From: Planctomycetes bacterium syqfu
Lineage (GTDB): Bacteria > Planctomycetota > Phycisphaerae > Phycisphaerales > Phycisphaeraceae
Length of the DNA stretch: 64,000 nt
Direction: 5' to 3'
Assembly: GCA_020974905.1 (NCBI GenBank)
Contig: CP087563.1
Coordinates: 7,254,001 to 7,318,000, forward strand
Positions 42,651-51,724 of the stretch are shown one piece after another; the stretch's first letter is position 1, and every line of letters starts with the position of its first letter. The notes under the pieces are model-generated. The model did no database searches. It was not told the DNA's origin and saw only the letters and a list, made by a program, of their open reading frames with translations. The translations under genes and the position numbers were made by a program.

Positions 42651-43631
42651 ATGCCCACCGGTTTGGTTCATGATCCCGTATTTCAACGTCACGCAACCGG
42701 GCCCAATCACCCCGAGCGAATCGAACGTTTACAGGCCATCGACACGATGCTCCGCGAGACGGGGCTCATCGAACAGTTGGTGACGATCCCGCATAAGGCG
42801 GTCAATGACGATTGGCTTGAGTGTATCCACGATAAAAATTATCTGCACCGGATTCATGCTGCATGCAGTTTTGGTGTGCCTTACGTGGATGTGCCCGACT
42901 CGCGCGTCTGTCGTGCGTCGGAGTTGGTTGCCAAGCATGCGGTGGGCGGGTGTCTTCAAGCAGCACGCATGGTGATGACAGGGGAGTTGGGCAATGCATT
43001 TTGCACGGTGCGCCCGCCGGGGCATCATGCTGAGCGTGATCGGTCACTTGGCTTTTGTCTGTACAACAATGTGGCCATCACCGCTGAATATCTCATCCGT
43101 GAGTTTGGTTTATCGCGTGTTGCGATCATGGATTTTGATGTCCATCACGGCAACGGCACACAACACATTTTTGAAGACCGCAGTGATGTGCTTTTTGTCA
43201 GTACGCATGAAGACCCCAATCGTCAATTTCCCGGCACCGGTTTTTCCGATGAAGTTGGTTGTGGTGATGGGCAGGGATATACGCTGAACATTCCCATGTC
43301 CGTTGGCAGCGATGATGCTGCATTTGAACGCGTGTTTAACCGGCAGGTCCTGCCCCGCATCCGTGAATTTAAGCCGGAGTTTCTCTTGTTGTCTGCAGGA
43401 TTCGATGCAGCGGTCAATGACCTGCTCGGCCATCTGTGCGTGAGTACCGAGGGCTTTGCCTGGATCAGTCGACAGTTGCTTGATCTGGCGGATGAGGTGT
43501 GTGACGGGCGTGTGGTGTCGATCTTGGAAGGCGGGTACGAATTGCGATCACTCAAGGACGCGGTGCAGGTTCACATCGAAGCCCTGCTGCACGCCAGTTC
43601 CCGTAAGCCGGTCTCCGTGCCGCAGCGTTAA
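42651..43631 (+). CDS. histone deacetylase family protein (acetoin utilisation/acetylpolyamine amidohydrolase-like)
   Basis: 326 residues from ATG 42651. The zinc-hydrolase signature is complete: CTVRPPGHHAERDRSLGFCLYNN (His pair near 125-126), IMDFDVHHGNGTQHIFEDRSDVLFVSTHED (Asp/His metal ligands near 163-165), NIPMSVGSDD, and LLLSAGFDAAVNDLLG. It probably removes acetyl groups from small amines or proteins; a substrate cannot be named. It follows the YggU gene by 11 bases. Confidence 0.94.
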   Translation: MPTGLVHDPVFQRHATGPNHPERIERLQAIDTMLRETGLIEQLVTIPHKAVNDDWLECIHDKNYLHRIHAACSFGVPYVDVPDSRVCRASELVAKHAVGGCLQAARMVMTGELGNAFCTVRPPGHHAERDRSLGFCLYNNVAITAEYLIREFGLSRVAIMDFDVHHGNGTQHIFEDRSDVLFVSTHEDPNRQFPGTGFSDEVGCGDGQGYTLNIPMSVGSDDAAFERVFNRQVLPRIREFKPEFLLLSAGFDAAVNDLLGHLCVSTEGFAWISRQLLDLADEVCDGRVVSILEGGYELRSLKDAVQVHIEALLHASSRKPVSVPQR

Positions 43632-43690
43632 CCCCGTTGGCACGACTGCCCACTTGGGAAAACATGCTTGGCCGTGTTACAATGCCCCTT

Positions 43691-44158
43691 ATGTCACAAC
43701 CCGCCCAGGAAAAGGAAACATGGTACGACGACGGACTGCATTTCACCTGCACGCAGTGTGGTAACTGCTGTACGGGGCCGTCGGGTTACGTCTGGTTTAA
43801 CGATCAGGAAGCCAAGGCCATGGCCGAGTTCGTGGGCATGAAAAAGGTCGAATTTCTTCAACTCTACAGCCGTGTGGAGTATGGCAAGCGGACACTCAAG
43901 GAAATCCGCAACGACAATGGCGAGTATGATTGTGTCTTTCTCAAGGAGAACAAGGAAGGCCAACGCGGCTGCTCGATTTACTCGGTTCGCCCGTACCAGT
44001 GTCGCACGTGGCCGTTTTGGCCGGAAAACCTGACCACCGAGAAGCATTGGCAGCGTTCGGCGGTCCGTTGCCCGGGGATGGCAGCAGGGGGCCTCGAAGG
44101 CCAAGGCAAGTTCTACCCCATCGAAGAAATTCGCATCATCCGAGACAGCCATGACTGA
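43691..44158 (+). CDS. YkgJ family cysteine-cluster protein
   Basis: 155 residues from ATG 43691; TACAAT at 43678-43683 and TTGGGA at 43654-43659 predict a leaderless mRNA, and ATG 43682 is less likely. CTQCGNCCTGPSGYVWFNDQEAKAMAEFVGM and CSIYSVRPYQCRTWPFWPENL carry the Cys cluster thought to bind zinc or an Fe-S cluster. Function is unknown. Its stop overlaps the next gene, another Cys-cluster protein, by 8 bases. Confidence 0.92.
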   Translation: MSQPAQEKETWYDDGLHFTCTQCGNCCTGPSGYVWFNDQEAKAMAEFVGMKKVEFLQLYSRVEYGKRTLKEIRNDNGEYDCVFLKENKEGQRGCSIYSVRPYQCRTWPFWPENLTTEKHWQRSAVRCPGMAAGGLEGQGKFYPIEEIRIIRDSHD

Positions 44159-44627
44159 TCAACACCCATGGCAGGATTGGCAGCGTTTTTCTGCGGATCA
44201 AAACATCCACCAAGGCATCTGCCGGATTTACGATGCGATCGGTCAGGCCATCACCCAAAAGGGGCCGACCTGTTGGGCCAGTGGCAAATGCTGCAACTTC
44301 AACGCATATGGTCACCTGCTTTACGTCACCGGCCTGGAAATCGCCTGGTATGTCCAGCAGCTACCCGCTGATACGGATGTGACCGTTGATCTCAAAGCCC
44401 CATGTCCCTTTCAAATTGACGGACTCTGCTCCACCCACGATATCCGCCCGCTGGGATGTCGCGTCTACTTCTGTCAGCAGGGGACGCAGGATTGGCAGCA
44501 GGACCTTTACGAACAATTCCAACAGCAACTCATCGAGCTGCATAAGCAACATGACATCCCCTATGCCTACATGGAATGGCGTTACGGGTTAAGTGAAGCA
44601 CTTGATAACAGGTTTGTAAACGGTTGA
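44151..44627 (+). CDS. second YkgJ-like cysteine-cluster protein
   Basis: 158 residues. It has the related pattern TCWASGKCCNFNAYGHLLYVTGLE (CxxxxxCC) and APCPFQIDGLCSTHDIRPLGCRVYFC, so the same type of metal site as its upstream neighbour, but the two are not close in sequence. The overlap with the upstream stop (8 bases) implies translational coupling. The pair may act together, for example as two subunits or in one maturation step. The function is unknown. Confidence 0.85.
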   Translation: MTDQHPWQDWQRFSADQNIHQGICRIYDAIGQAITQKGPTCWASGKCCNFNAYGHLLYVTGLEIAWYVQQLPADTDVTVDLKAPCPFQIDGLCSTHDIRPLGCRVYFCQQGTQDWQQDLYEQFQQQLIELHKQHDIPYAYMEWRYGLSEALDNRFVNG

Positions 44628-44760
44628 TCAGATAACGCATCCTACTCAAGACACAGTTGGACACCCTCTGAAACTTGCCTGTGACAAGTTACCGGCTATC
44701 CTTATGAGTACCTGTTTTTCAGCTTGTTATCGTACTTGGACGAACAAACCAAAGGGACAC

Positions 44761-46086
44761 ATGAAACGATCGATTCTCGGGTTGGTATTGTTGCTTCTGT
44801 TTGCAGTGAATGTGAACGCTCAGGATTACTCCAAGGATAAGATCCGTCAGATGCTCGGTGACTTGCCCAACAAGATCGCCAGGCATCGCGTGAGTCTCAA
44901 ACGCTGTGACACGCCGCCGACCATCGATGGCACGCTTGATGATGCTGCCTGGAATCATGCAGCACTGCTGACCAACTTCATTCGCTCTAATGATAATCTG
45001 GATTCAGGCATCCCCGGCCTGTCTGCTGCCGAAGCGCAGTCGTTGATTTATGTGACCTATGACGATATGTATTTTTACGTCGGGGCACGCATGATGGAAC
45101 CCTACATGCGTTACCTGGTCAGTGCTTCGGAAAACCGTGATGACAACGTCTGGACTGATGATGCGCTTGAATGGTTTTTCGATACAGACAACACCGGCCA
45201 GGAAGTCATTCAGATCATCACCAACAATGCAGGCATCATCTGGGACGGCCATGATTACGAACGCCGCACCAAAGTCAGTTGGACCTGCGAAGGTCTGCGC
45301 GTTGCCACCAGCCATGCCTCGGATTGCTGGTATGTCGAGTGGGCCGTGCCGTTTGCTGGCTTGGGGGTCCCCGTCCCACAGAAGGGCGATGTCTGGCGTG
45401 TCCAGTTTGCCCGACAACGCTACACCACACCCACCGGTAAACGCCGCGAAAACAGCACATGGGTCGGCAGTGTCGAAGCCTCATTCAAAATGCCCGATTG
45501 GTTCGGTGAACTGCTCTTTAATGAAGACGTCTCAACTGTCCAGGCCAATATGCCCGAAGCAACCTTCGGAAAACAGATGGCCTCCATCGCCTTTTACAAC
45601 GGTAAAGACACCGATTTGCCTTTGACGTTTTACACCGCCTCCACCGGTTCATCACACCGATCTATGACCACCACTGGCATGGTCCCCGCAGGTCAAACCA
45701 AATCCTTCACCATCCCCGTCATCACAGAAGACGAAGGTGCTAACATCAATGCCCTGCAGGTCTACTCAGGCACGGAATTACTCTCTGTTGTGCGTCGCAG
45801 TTATTTCATTGAGCCTTTGACCGAATTGATGAAGGATAAGCTCGCGTATGCCATGATGCTTTCCAAAGCCAAGTCTCAAAGTCAAGCCTTCAGAGACAAT
45901 ATGCTCAAACGCTCATTGCAGATGCAGGAAAAACTCAACAAACTCGACGCAGTCAAACAACAACTCATCGAAGGTACGCTCTCTGAAGCTGACAAGATGA
46001 TCAAATGGGAGACTTTGGTCGAGGAATTCAAAGCTATCGATATCCCAACCCCACCGGAAAAACCCAAGCTCTCAATCTGGCGTTGA
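44761..46086 (+). CDS. secreted CBM9-like (DOMON-type) carbohydrate-binding protein
   Basis: 441 residues from ATG 44761 with a signal peptide (SILGLVLLLLFAVNVNAQ). The CBM9-like domain spans about 40-250: TPPTIDGTLDDAAWNHAALLTNFIRS, LIYVTYDDMYFYVGARM, DDALEWFFDTDNTGQ, YVEWAVPFAGLGV and VWRVQFARQR. It is followed by a beta-rich segment and a Lys/Gln-rich coiled-coil region at the C-terminus. It probably binds plant or algal polysaccharide outside the cytoplasm. The T2SS operon lies just downstream on the other strand. Confidence 0.85.
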   Translation: MKRSILGLVLLLLFAVNVNAQDYSKDKIRQMLGDLPNKIARHRVSLKRCDTPPTIDGTLDDAAWNHAALLTNFIRSNDNLDSGIPGLSAAEAQSLIYVTYDDMYFYVGARMMEPYMRYLVSASENRDDNVWTDDALEWFFDTDNTGQEVIQIITNNAGIIWDGHDYERRTKVSWTCEGLRVATSHASDCWYVEWAVPFAGLGVPVPQKGDVWRVQFARQRYTTPTGKRRENSTWVGSVEASFKMPDWFGELLFNEDVSTVQANMPEATFGKQMASIAFYNGKDTDLPLTFYTASTGSSHRSMTTTGMVPAGQTKSFTIPVITEDEGANINALQVYSGTELLSVVRRSYFIEPLTELMKDKLAYAMMLSKAKSQSQAFRDNMLKRSLQMQEKLNKLDAVKQQLIEGTLSEADKMIKWETLVEEFKAIDIPTPPEKPKLSIWR

Positions 46087-46519
46087 AAACTGGGTGGTGA
46101 ATTTCCAGAGAGCTTGTAAACCTGGGTTTAGGTTATAAGCATTAAACGCGTTGAAAAGGGATATGAGATTAGGGCAAGGCATAAAAATCAAATAAGCCAA
46201 GAGACTTCCATCTAACATTCCAGATCCCTATTCACTATTGCATTTTTCACTCAAATGTAGCGTCTGGCGCGCTCATGTCTGCATGCATCTTCAATGAAAA
46301 ACCAATTCAATAGCTGCAAGCTGACAGCTCGCGCGTCACCCGCCGACGCGACACTTGAGTGAAAAATGTAATAATCCCTGACCGAAACAGGCAATATTCT
46401 TTGTCTAAAACTCAGGTCTGAACAAGCTATTTCAGATCAGACCACCGAAACTGTACATCAGGAGTACATGGGGCGTGCTATTGGAATTGATGCTGTGTCA
46501 ATTGGCCGATGGTATGGAA
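46087..46519. other. intergenic region between CBM9-like gene and T2SS operon
   Basis: 433 bases between convergent genes. The main content is the inverted-repeat element at 46237-46376. No gene or clear terminator is seen in the rest. Confidence 0.55.
46237..46376. repeat. inverted repeat element of about 140 bp
   Basis: The left arm (46237-46270, beginning TATTGCATTTTTCACTCAA) is the near-perfect complement of the right arm (46342-46376, ending TTGAGTGAAAAATGTAATAAT). Inner parts are also weakly symmetrical (CGCGCTCATGTCTGC against GCTGACAGCTCGCGCG). No ORF lies inside, so it resembles a MITE or a large stem-loop. Confidence 0.8.
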
Positions 46520-47134
46520 CTACTGCTGTGGATTCGTAACACTGTTTTTCGAAATAATCAGTGCAATTTCCGTTTTGGCCCAGAGTTGCCAATCAGGCCG
46601 GGTATCCTTGAGGCTGATCTCTTGGAGTAGTGCAATGAGCTTGTCATCGCGATCGCCGCGACGATGCAAAGCACGGGCGAGATTGGCGGTATAGATGATG
46701 TTGTCAGGGGACAGCTCGTGTGCCTTGGTGTAATGCTCAATGGCAAGGGCATGTTTATCAGCACGTTCATAAACCATGGCCAGATTGTTATGTGGTTGTG
46801 GACTGTTGAGCGTGTCCACTTCGATGGCTTTACGCAACTGATTCAAGGCGTCACTGTATTGCTCAAGTGTGAAGTAAACCTTACCAAGATTATTCAGACA
46901 CCGTACACATTGCGGGTCAGCAGCAATGGCTTGTTTGAGTAACGCTACAGCTTCCTGGGATTGATCCTCTTGAAGTTTCTCAAAGGCAAGAGTGTTGCGT
47001 TGGAGCGCCAATTGCGGATTGCTTTTCTTTTCTGGCAGTGTCACCTTCACATGTTGCGTGTTTGAGCAGGCACAAAGACTCAATAGCATGATTGAGAGAA
47101 CGAATGACAGTAATGGTAAACGTCTGATATTCAT
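46520..47134 (-). CDS. TPR repeat lipoprotein (PilW/PilF-like), last gene of the T2SS operon
   Basis: 204 residues. A lipobox-like LCAC near residue 24 follows a hydrophobic signal segment, so the protein is probably a lipoprotein. Three or more TPRs follow: AIAADPQCVRCLNNLGKVYFTLEQYSDALNQLRKAIEVD, NSPQPHNNLAMVYERADKHALAIEHYTKAHELSPDNIIYTANLARALHRRG. PilW-type TPR lipoproteins help pilotin-like assembly of secretins. It overlaps the GspM-like gene by 4 bases, so it belongs to the operon. Confidence 0.85.
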   Translation of the reverse strand: MNIRRLPLLSFVLSIMLLSLCACSNTQHVKVTLPEKKSNPQLALQRNTLAFEKLQEDQSQEAVALLKQAIAADPQCVRCLNNLGKVYFTLEQYSDALNQLRKAIEVDTLNSPQPHNNLAMVYERADKHALAIEHYTKAHELSPDNIIYTANLARALHRRGDRDDKLIALLQEISLKDTRPDWQLWAKTEIALIISKNSVTNPQQ

Positions 47135-47688
47135 TGGCCGTTATTTCTTTTTTTTACCTCAGGAACATAGGCAATGCTTGCGATGCCGACTTCCATTTTC
47201 CATGTTTCACCGGTGTTGGTAGCAGATGTTTCTTGTTGATACGAACGCGGACTGGTGATCCTCATTGATTGAATATTCAGATTGGGTTGTGACATTGCAA
47301 GGTGATGCAGAAAGGTAATCGCGTTTTGCATGGTGACATCCTGCAGAGACAGTTGTGTAGCCTTTTGGACATAAGGTGATTGGCCTAGCCGTCTGGGGGA
47401 TGAAGGGCGGATACGCTGGACATGTTGCATGGGCATATTGGCCGAACTTGCAGCTTTTTGGATCTGTTGAACCAGACTGTTCATGTCATCTGCAGGTTCA
47501 ATATCCTGAGCATGTTGACGGATATCATCAATGGCTTGGGCAATTTGCTGACATTTGCTCTGATTCCGAGCGGATATCTCTGCTAGTCGTTTTTGTGATT
47601 GAAGATGCCCATAAGACCACATACTCGAACCCGTAAACATGGCTGTCATCAAAAGAAGCCAGATGATCAGTCTCTGATTGAGATTCAT
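47131..47688 (-). CDS. GspM/PilO-like type II secretion protein
   Basis: 185 residues from ATG 47688, which overlaps the GspL-like stop in an ATGA. A single membrane helix near the N-terminus (LIIWLLLMTAMFTGSSMW) is followed by a coiled-coil (LQSQKRLAEISARNQSKCQQIAQAIDDI) and a ferredoxin-like tail (ITFLHHLAMSQPNLNIQSMRITSPR). This is the GspM architecture of the inner-membrane assembly platform, here recognised by position and layout rather than strong motifs. Confidence 0.75.
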   Translation of the reverse strand: MNLNQRLIIWLLLMTAMFTGSSMWSYGHLQSQKRLAEISARNQSKCQQIAQAIDDIRQHAQDIEPADDMNSLVQQIQKAASSANMPMQHVQRIRPSSPRRLGQSPYVQKATQLSLQDVTMQNAITFLHHLAMSQPNLNIQSMRITSPRSYQQETSATNTGETWKMEVGIASIAYVPEVKKRNNGQ

Positions 47689-49043
47689 GGCTGTCCCCTT
47701 TGCGAATCTTCGGGTTGCCAATTCACGGTGACCGTGTAGCGAATGATGCCATCGTTGGTCTGTGTCATTTGTGGTGTGTCGACCACGAGATTGATATGCG
47801 TACCCAGTGCATTGGCGATGGTTTGGACATCAGCGTGTTGCTTTGCCTGTCCGCGTAAAACAATCCGATTGTTCTCAAGGCGAATTTCTTGAATATTCAG
47901 GGAATGATTATTGGGTAAACTCACTAAAACAGCGTGCAATAAGGTCAAAGCTGAGGTTTCATCACTAACTTCTGAAATCGATGGCAAGGCACCGGCATGA
48001 TTGAGTATATTCCGCAATTCACTTTCCATGCGACTGGCAATGTTAATTTGCGGCATGCGTGAATCAGGGAACACCTCTCGGAAAATCTGTTTTTGAGCCT
48101 GCGTATTGGATTGGGCGATTTGTTGATAGTCCGAGGCACGCCAATAAAACAGCCCCGTGAGCGTCAGCCCAAGAATCATAATGCCAACCAACAGGAAACT
48201 TAGTGCCTTTTGTAGAGAACGTTCCTGCGTGGTGTTGATTAACGGTGGTTGTAGGAAATTAAACCAAGGCGTGATTTTACGTGTGGCAATACGATGTGCA
48301 CCAACGTATGCCTGTTGGGTCAACTGTACATGCTCAACATGTGTTTGCTGAATCTCAGGTAAAGCTTTGAGCTTGAATGCATCAGACTCAGGCAAATCAA
48401 GCAGTTGTAGATGTTGATCCTGCTTGCCCCAGAGGTATTGCGTTTGTGCCTTTAAAACCAAGGCATGGCCATCTGCTGGTAACCATTGCCATTGTGTTGG
48501 TTTTCGCTCTGTCGTTGCAAACCAGTGATAAGCTTTACCGTTTGCCCAAATGGTCTGATTGGAATGGGGGGGGCTGTTTTGACTCATCTGCTGTTGCATG
48601 GCTAATAGTGCTTTGGGGCAGATGGCCTGGAGATTTAAACTTAGAGAATCGATGGCCTGCATCACTGGTTTAAGTTTAACCAGTGGGGCGCATATACCCA
48701 GCGTGGCATCTTTGCTGGGAAGATAGTCTGTGACAATTTCTTCCAATGCCAACGGCCAGTTGGCTTCAAATGCGTAGAGGATATTCTGGCGAGATAGCTT
48801 TAAGCGATTGCCTTGCAGCGTGTTTGCAAGACACCAGTGATCCGGGAGCGCAATGACGGTTGGTTGTCTATCATAGCCCCAGTTTTCTAACGTTGTTTGG
48901 AGATTTTGAATCTCCTGGGAACGCGATTTCTCACGGGTCTTTGGCCAGGAACTGGTCACTTGATCTGCCACGGAGTCATGGCGCAAAGCCAGCAATTGCC
49001 ATTGATCGTCATCAGGAATGAGCATCAGTGCGTCAAACTTCAT
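47685..49043 (-). CDS. GspL-like type II secretion protein
   Basis: 452 residues. The large cytoplasmic part (residues 1-285) is compatible with the actin-like GspL fold. A single helix (LSFLLVGIMILGLTLTGLFYW, about 290-310) precedes a periplasmic segment with INIASRMESELRNIL, a motif typical of GspL, and a ferredoxin-like end. It overlaps gspC upstream and the GspM-like gene downstream in ATGA junctions. GspL recruits the GspE ATPase to the membrane. Confidence 0.82.
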   Translation of the reverse strand: MKFDALMLIPDDDQWQLLALRHDSVADQVTSSWPKTREKSRSQEIQNLQTTLENWGYDRQPTVIALPDHWCLANTLQGNRLKLSRQNILYAFEANWPLALEEIVTDYLPSKDATLGICAPLVKLKPVMQAIDSLSLNLQAICPKALLAMQQQMSQNSPPHSNQTIWANGKAYHWFATTERKPTQWQWLPADGHALVLKAQTQYLWGKQDQHLQLLDLPESDAFKLKALPEIQQTHVEHVQLTQQAYVGAHRIATRKITPWFNFLQPPLINTTQERSLQKALSFLLVGIMILGLTLTGLFYWRASDYQQIAQSNTQAQKQIFREVFPDSRMPQINIASRMESELRNILNHAGALPSISEVSDETSALTLLHAVLVSLPNNHSLNIQEIRLENNRIVLRGQAKQHADVQTIANALGTHINLVVDTPQMTQTNDGIIRYTVTVNWQPEDSQRGQP

Positions 49044-49615
49044 CGCAGTGGTCTCCGTCGCTGATAAACGCTGGGACGTGTGTGTGTTGTTGGACGATGT
49101 TGATTATTAGATGTCGGTTCGATGATTTGCAGCGTCAGGGTTTGGCCATTGCGTTCGAGGATGACTTGTTCAGGTTGAATGTCAACGACCTTGGCATCTT
49201 CAATCATCTGATCAAGACTGACGAACTGGATATCACCTGTTTGTGTGGTAAACAGGGCCATGGAATGATTGGGTTCGATGATGGTTCCCGTGAGTTTTGC
49301 GGTGAATGGATTGGCAGGTGGTGGCGGAGGAGCTGTGACTGTTGTCGGTTTTGGGGGGGGGGGTACGACTTTTTCAACCGGTCGTAAACGTAGATCCCAT
49401 GCCGATGCGAAGGATGCCAAGGTAGGCAGGTTGGTTTGAATCGTTTGAGATTTGAAATCGGTTGCTGGTTTCGTTGCAGTGATATTTGGGATAGTGACCG
49501 GTTCTTCGGTTATTTGAACTGGAAGCAAGATATGTACACAAATAACACCCAAAGCGGTCAGCAGACACCCCATCGTCATGAAACCAATTCCAGTATGTCG
49601 TGTTTGTTGACTCAT
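49040..49615 (-). CDS. GspC-like type II secretion protein
   Basis: 191 residues from ATG 49615 (a GTG at 49624 is also in frame). One N-terminal helix (GFMTMGCLLTALGVICVHILL), a Pro-rich linker (VVPPPPKPTTVTAPPPPP) and a homology region (AKLTGTIIEPNHSMALFTTQTGDIQFVSLDQMI) match GspC, which links the inner-membrane platform to the secretin. In most bacteria gspC is the first gene of the operon; here it sits between gspK and gspL. Confidence 0.82.
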   Translation of the reverse strand: MSQQTRHTGIGFMTMGCLLTALGVICVHILLPVQITEEPVTIPNITATKPATDFKSQTIQTNLPTLASFASAWDLRLRPVEKVVPPPPKPTTVTAPPPPPANPFTAKLTGTIIEPNHSMALFTTQTGDIQFVSLDQMIEDAKVVDIQPEQVILERNGQTLTLQIIEPTSNNQHRPTTHTRPSVYQRRRPLR

Positions 49616-49617
49616 CT

Positions 49618-50568
49618 TCACCACGCAAATACCAACGTCTGAATTTTAGCATGTTGCGGTGTGTCTGTCTGACTTTCTGACTTTTTGTTTGCTGTTAAAG
49701 TGAGACCCACTGCAAGACGGTGATGCAGACGGCGGGTGTCTTGCCAACGTGACCAGAGGGTATGGCAGTTGGACGTCTCCGTGAATAATGCTTTGACCTG
49801 ATCCAGCTTCTTCTTGTCAATTCCGGCAGAAACCAGGGCTTTTTCCAAAGATATCTCTGGATTCGTCTTTCGAGCATTGATCAGCTTGTCGATTTCACCA
49901 CGGGTCATGCTCTTCAGACAGATACTTATGATCACTTCAATCGGTGCCTGTCTGAAATTAAGTTTCCCGTCTCCCCAGCAGGTGACCACATCCAATACCG
50001 CTGGTTCCTCTGAGTCAAACGGCATGAGCTGTTCGAGGTTGACGTTTTCAAACATCTGTCCCAGTGTCTGGATGGGGTGTTCCTGGGTATCAGATTCCCA
50101 TGTGAAGGGTTTGAGATTGATCGTCGGTATGTTTCGAATCTGCCGTTTTTCCAAGAGTGAGCGAACGGTCTGGGTAACGTCTGTCGGTTGTGATTGAGAC
50201 TTGAACAATTGATTGACATTGGCTTTGGCCTGTTCGTCTGATAATGTCAACTGGTAGGTGGTATCACCGAGTTGGATATTAAAATCGATCTTGTTGACAG
50301 GTAAATCCTGATCGTCTGGCGGGTCATTCTCCAGTAACGTCGTCATGACGTTGGATGCGTTTGGCAGTAGACTCTTTTCCAAACTGTATGTTGCCCATCG
50401 GTGTTGCAGCTGCTTTTGAGCTTGATATACGTCGGTAGCCTCGAAGATGCTGCGCTTGGCCATGATGGTCAGAACACTCCCTGCCATGGCTATGAGCAAC
50501 AAAGCCATCACCAGCACATAACCTTGTGCTCTATTGGAGCGTTTAATGTTGAGTGAACTTTTTCTCAT
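49618..50568 (-). CDS. GspK-like minor pseudopilin
   Basis: 316 residues. The N-terminus (RAQGYVLVMALLLIAMAGSVLTIM) is a prepilin-type helix with Gly before Tyr, lacking the usual Glu5, which is characteristic of GspK. A large globular domain follows, including IDKLINARKTNPEISLEKALVSAGIDKKKLDQVKALF as seen in GspK proteins. It overlaps gspJ by 4 bases. GspK caps the pseudopilus tip together with GspI and GspJ. Confidence 0.88.
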   Translation of the reverse strand: MRKSSLNIKRSNRAQGYVLVMALLLIAMAGSVLTIMAKRSIFEATDVYQAQKQLQHRWATYSLEKSLLPNASNVMTTLLENDPPDDQDLPVNKIDFNIQLGDTTYQLTLSDEQAKANVNQLFKSQSQPTDVTQTVRSLLEKRQIRNIPTINLKPFTWESDTQEHPIQTLGQMFENVNLEQLMPFDSEEPAVLDVVTCWGDGKLNFRQAPIEVIISICLKSMTRGEIDKLINARKTNPEISLEKALVSAGIDKKKLDQVKALFTETSNCHTLWSRWQDTRRLHHRLAVGLTLTANKKSESQTDTPQHAKIQTLVFAW

Positions 50569-51254
50569 CGCAACACCATGGTAAAAGTCAACACACTATG
50601 TTCCTGGACGTCATTATCATTTTGCTGAGCCTGGAGCTGTTCACTGGGACGCGTGATAATCCATTGCAAAACAGCAGGAACAGGCGTCCATTGGTCGGAT
50701 ATTGTCTGTGGTTCTGATTTTTCTGCAGACTCTATCTTGTCAGAGATATTTGTTGGTTGGTTTGTTATTTTCCGAGCATCGGTATCAAATGTCGTGACAT
50801 CTGTTGCAAATTGATCATTCTCAAGTGAGACGGCAAGTAACTGCATGCTGGTGATCCCTTTGCATACCAGATTGGCAGAACTGTCTTGAAGTGTGAGACT
50901 TGTTGGGTCTTGTTGATGGCGAATGAGCCATGTCTCTTGATCGATATCAGCCAATCGGTATATGACTTGTGCAGGTTGCTGTGTCTGACTGAATGTTTTT
51001 TCATCCAGCTTGAAATATCCCTGGAGCTGAATCTGTTGATCTTTGATACGACATGCTGTAGCAAGCATCAGATCTCGACGTAGTAATTGGACGATCGAAT
51101 CCAACTCGGTTGGTGATGATTGCTTTTGTTGGCGTTGAACCTGACGGGCTTGCTGTGTGGTGGCAAAGAGAATGCCGATCATCAGGATGGAAGCCAAGGC
51201 GCTTGCGATGAGCAGTTCCATGATGGTAAAACCGTGGGAAGGTTGCCTGTTCAT
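50565..51254 (-). CDS. GspJ-like minor pseudopilin
   Basis: 229 residues. The prepilin peptidase site is G/FTIMELLIASALAS with Glu5 present, followed by a globular domain containing LLRRDLMLATACR and VIYRLADIDQETWLIRHQ. The size and order in the operon fit GspJ. Overlaps gspI upstream and gspK downstream in 4-base junctions. Confidence 0.88.
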   Translation of the reverse strand: MNRQPSHGFTIMELLIASALASILMIGILFATTQQARQVQRQQKQSSPTELDSIVQLLRRDLMLATACRIKDQQIQLQGYFKLDEKTFSQTQQPAQVIYRLADIDQETWLIRHQQDPTSLTLQDSSANLVCKGITSMQLLAVSLENDQFATDVTTFDTDARKITNQPTNISDKIESAEKSEPQTISDQWTPVPAVLQWIITRPSEQLQAQQNDNDVQEHSVLTFTMVLR

Positions 51255-51724
51255 GGGGCCTCCTCTCGGGCAGTTTCAACTTGATCTGACATCGCAGCAG
51301 GAAGCTGGGAAGTGCTGGACATGTCAGGCTGTTCATCTTGAGCTGTTTTTTTCAAAGGGACAGCCAATTCCAATTGCAGGATGGGTTCATCTGTCAGATA
51401 CATGTCCGCATCCGTGATCGTTAGTTGGACTTTAATGATCCCCAACTCCTGGAGTTCTGATGCGTCCTGTGATTGTGTCTCCCATTGCAGATTCTCGTGT
51501 TCAGGGATCGTGCCCGAGCCATCAGTAGGAAGGTTGCCCCAATCCATTGCCCAGGATGCAAGCAGGGCATCCGTTGCAGAAATCGCCAATGCCTTTTTAC
51601 GTATAAGAGCAGATTGGCGTGTGAGTCGAGCTTGTGCAATGAAGATGGATGCCAGGAACAGTCCAAGCAGGGCCATCCCAATAACCACTTCAATCAAGCT
51701 CAGACCACGGGCGCGAGATTTCAT
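51251..51724 (-). CDS. GspI-like minor pseudopilin
   Basis: 157 residues from ATG 51724, which lies inside the end of gspH (35-base overlap). The processing site is RG/LSLIEVVIGMALLGLFLA with Glu5. The short length and order identify it as GspI. It forms the tip complex with J and K. Confidence 0.85.
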   Translation of the reverse strand: MKSRARGLSLIEVVIGMALLGLFLASIFIAQARLTRQSALIRKKALAISATDALLASWAMDWGNLPTDGSGTIPEHENLQWETQSQDASELQELGIIKVQLTITDADMYLTDEPILQLELAVPLKKTAQDEQPDMSSTSQLPAAMSDQVETAREEAP

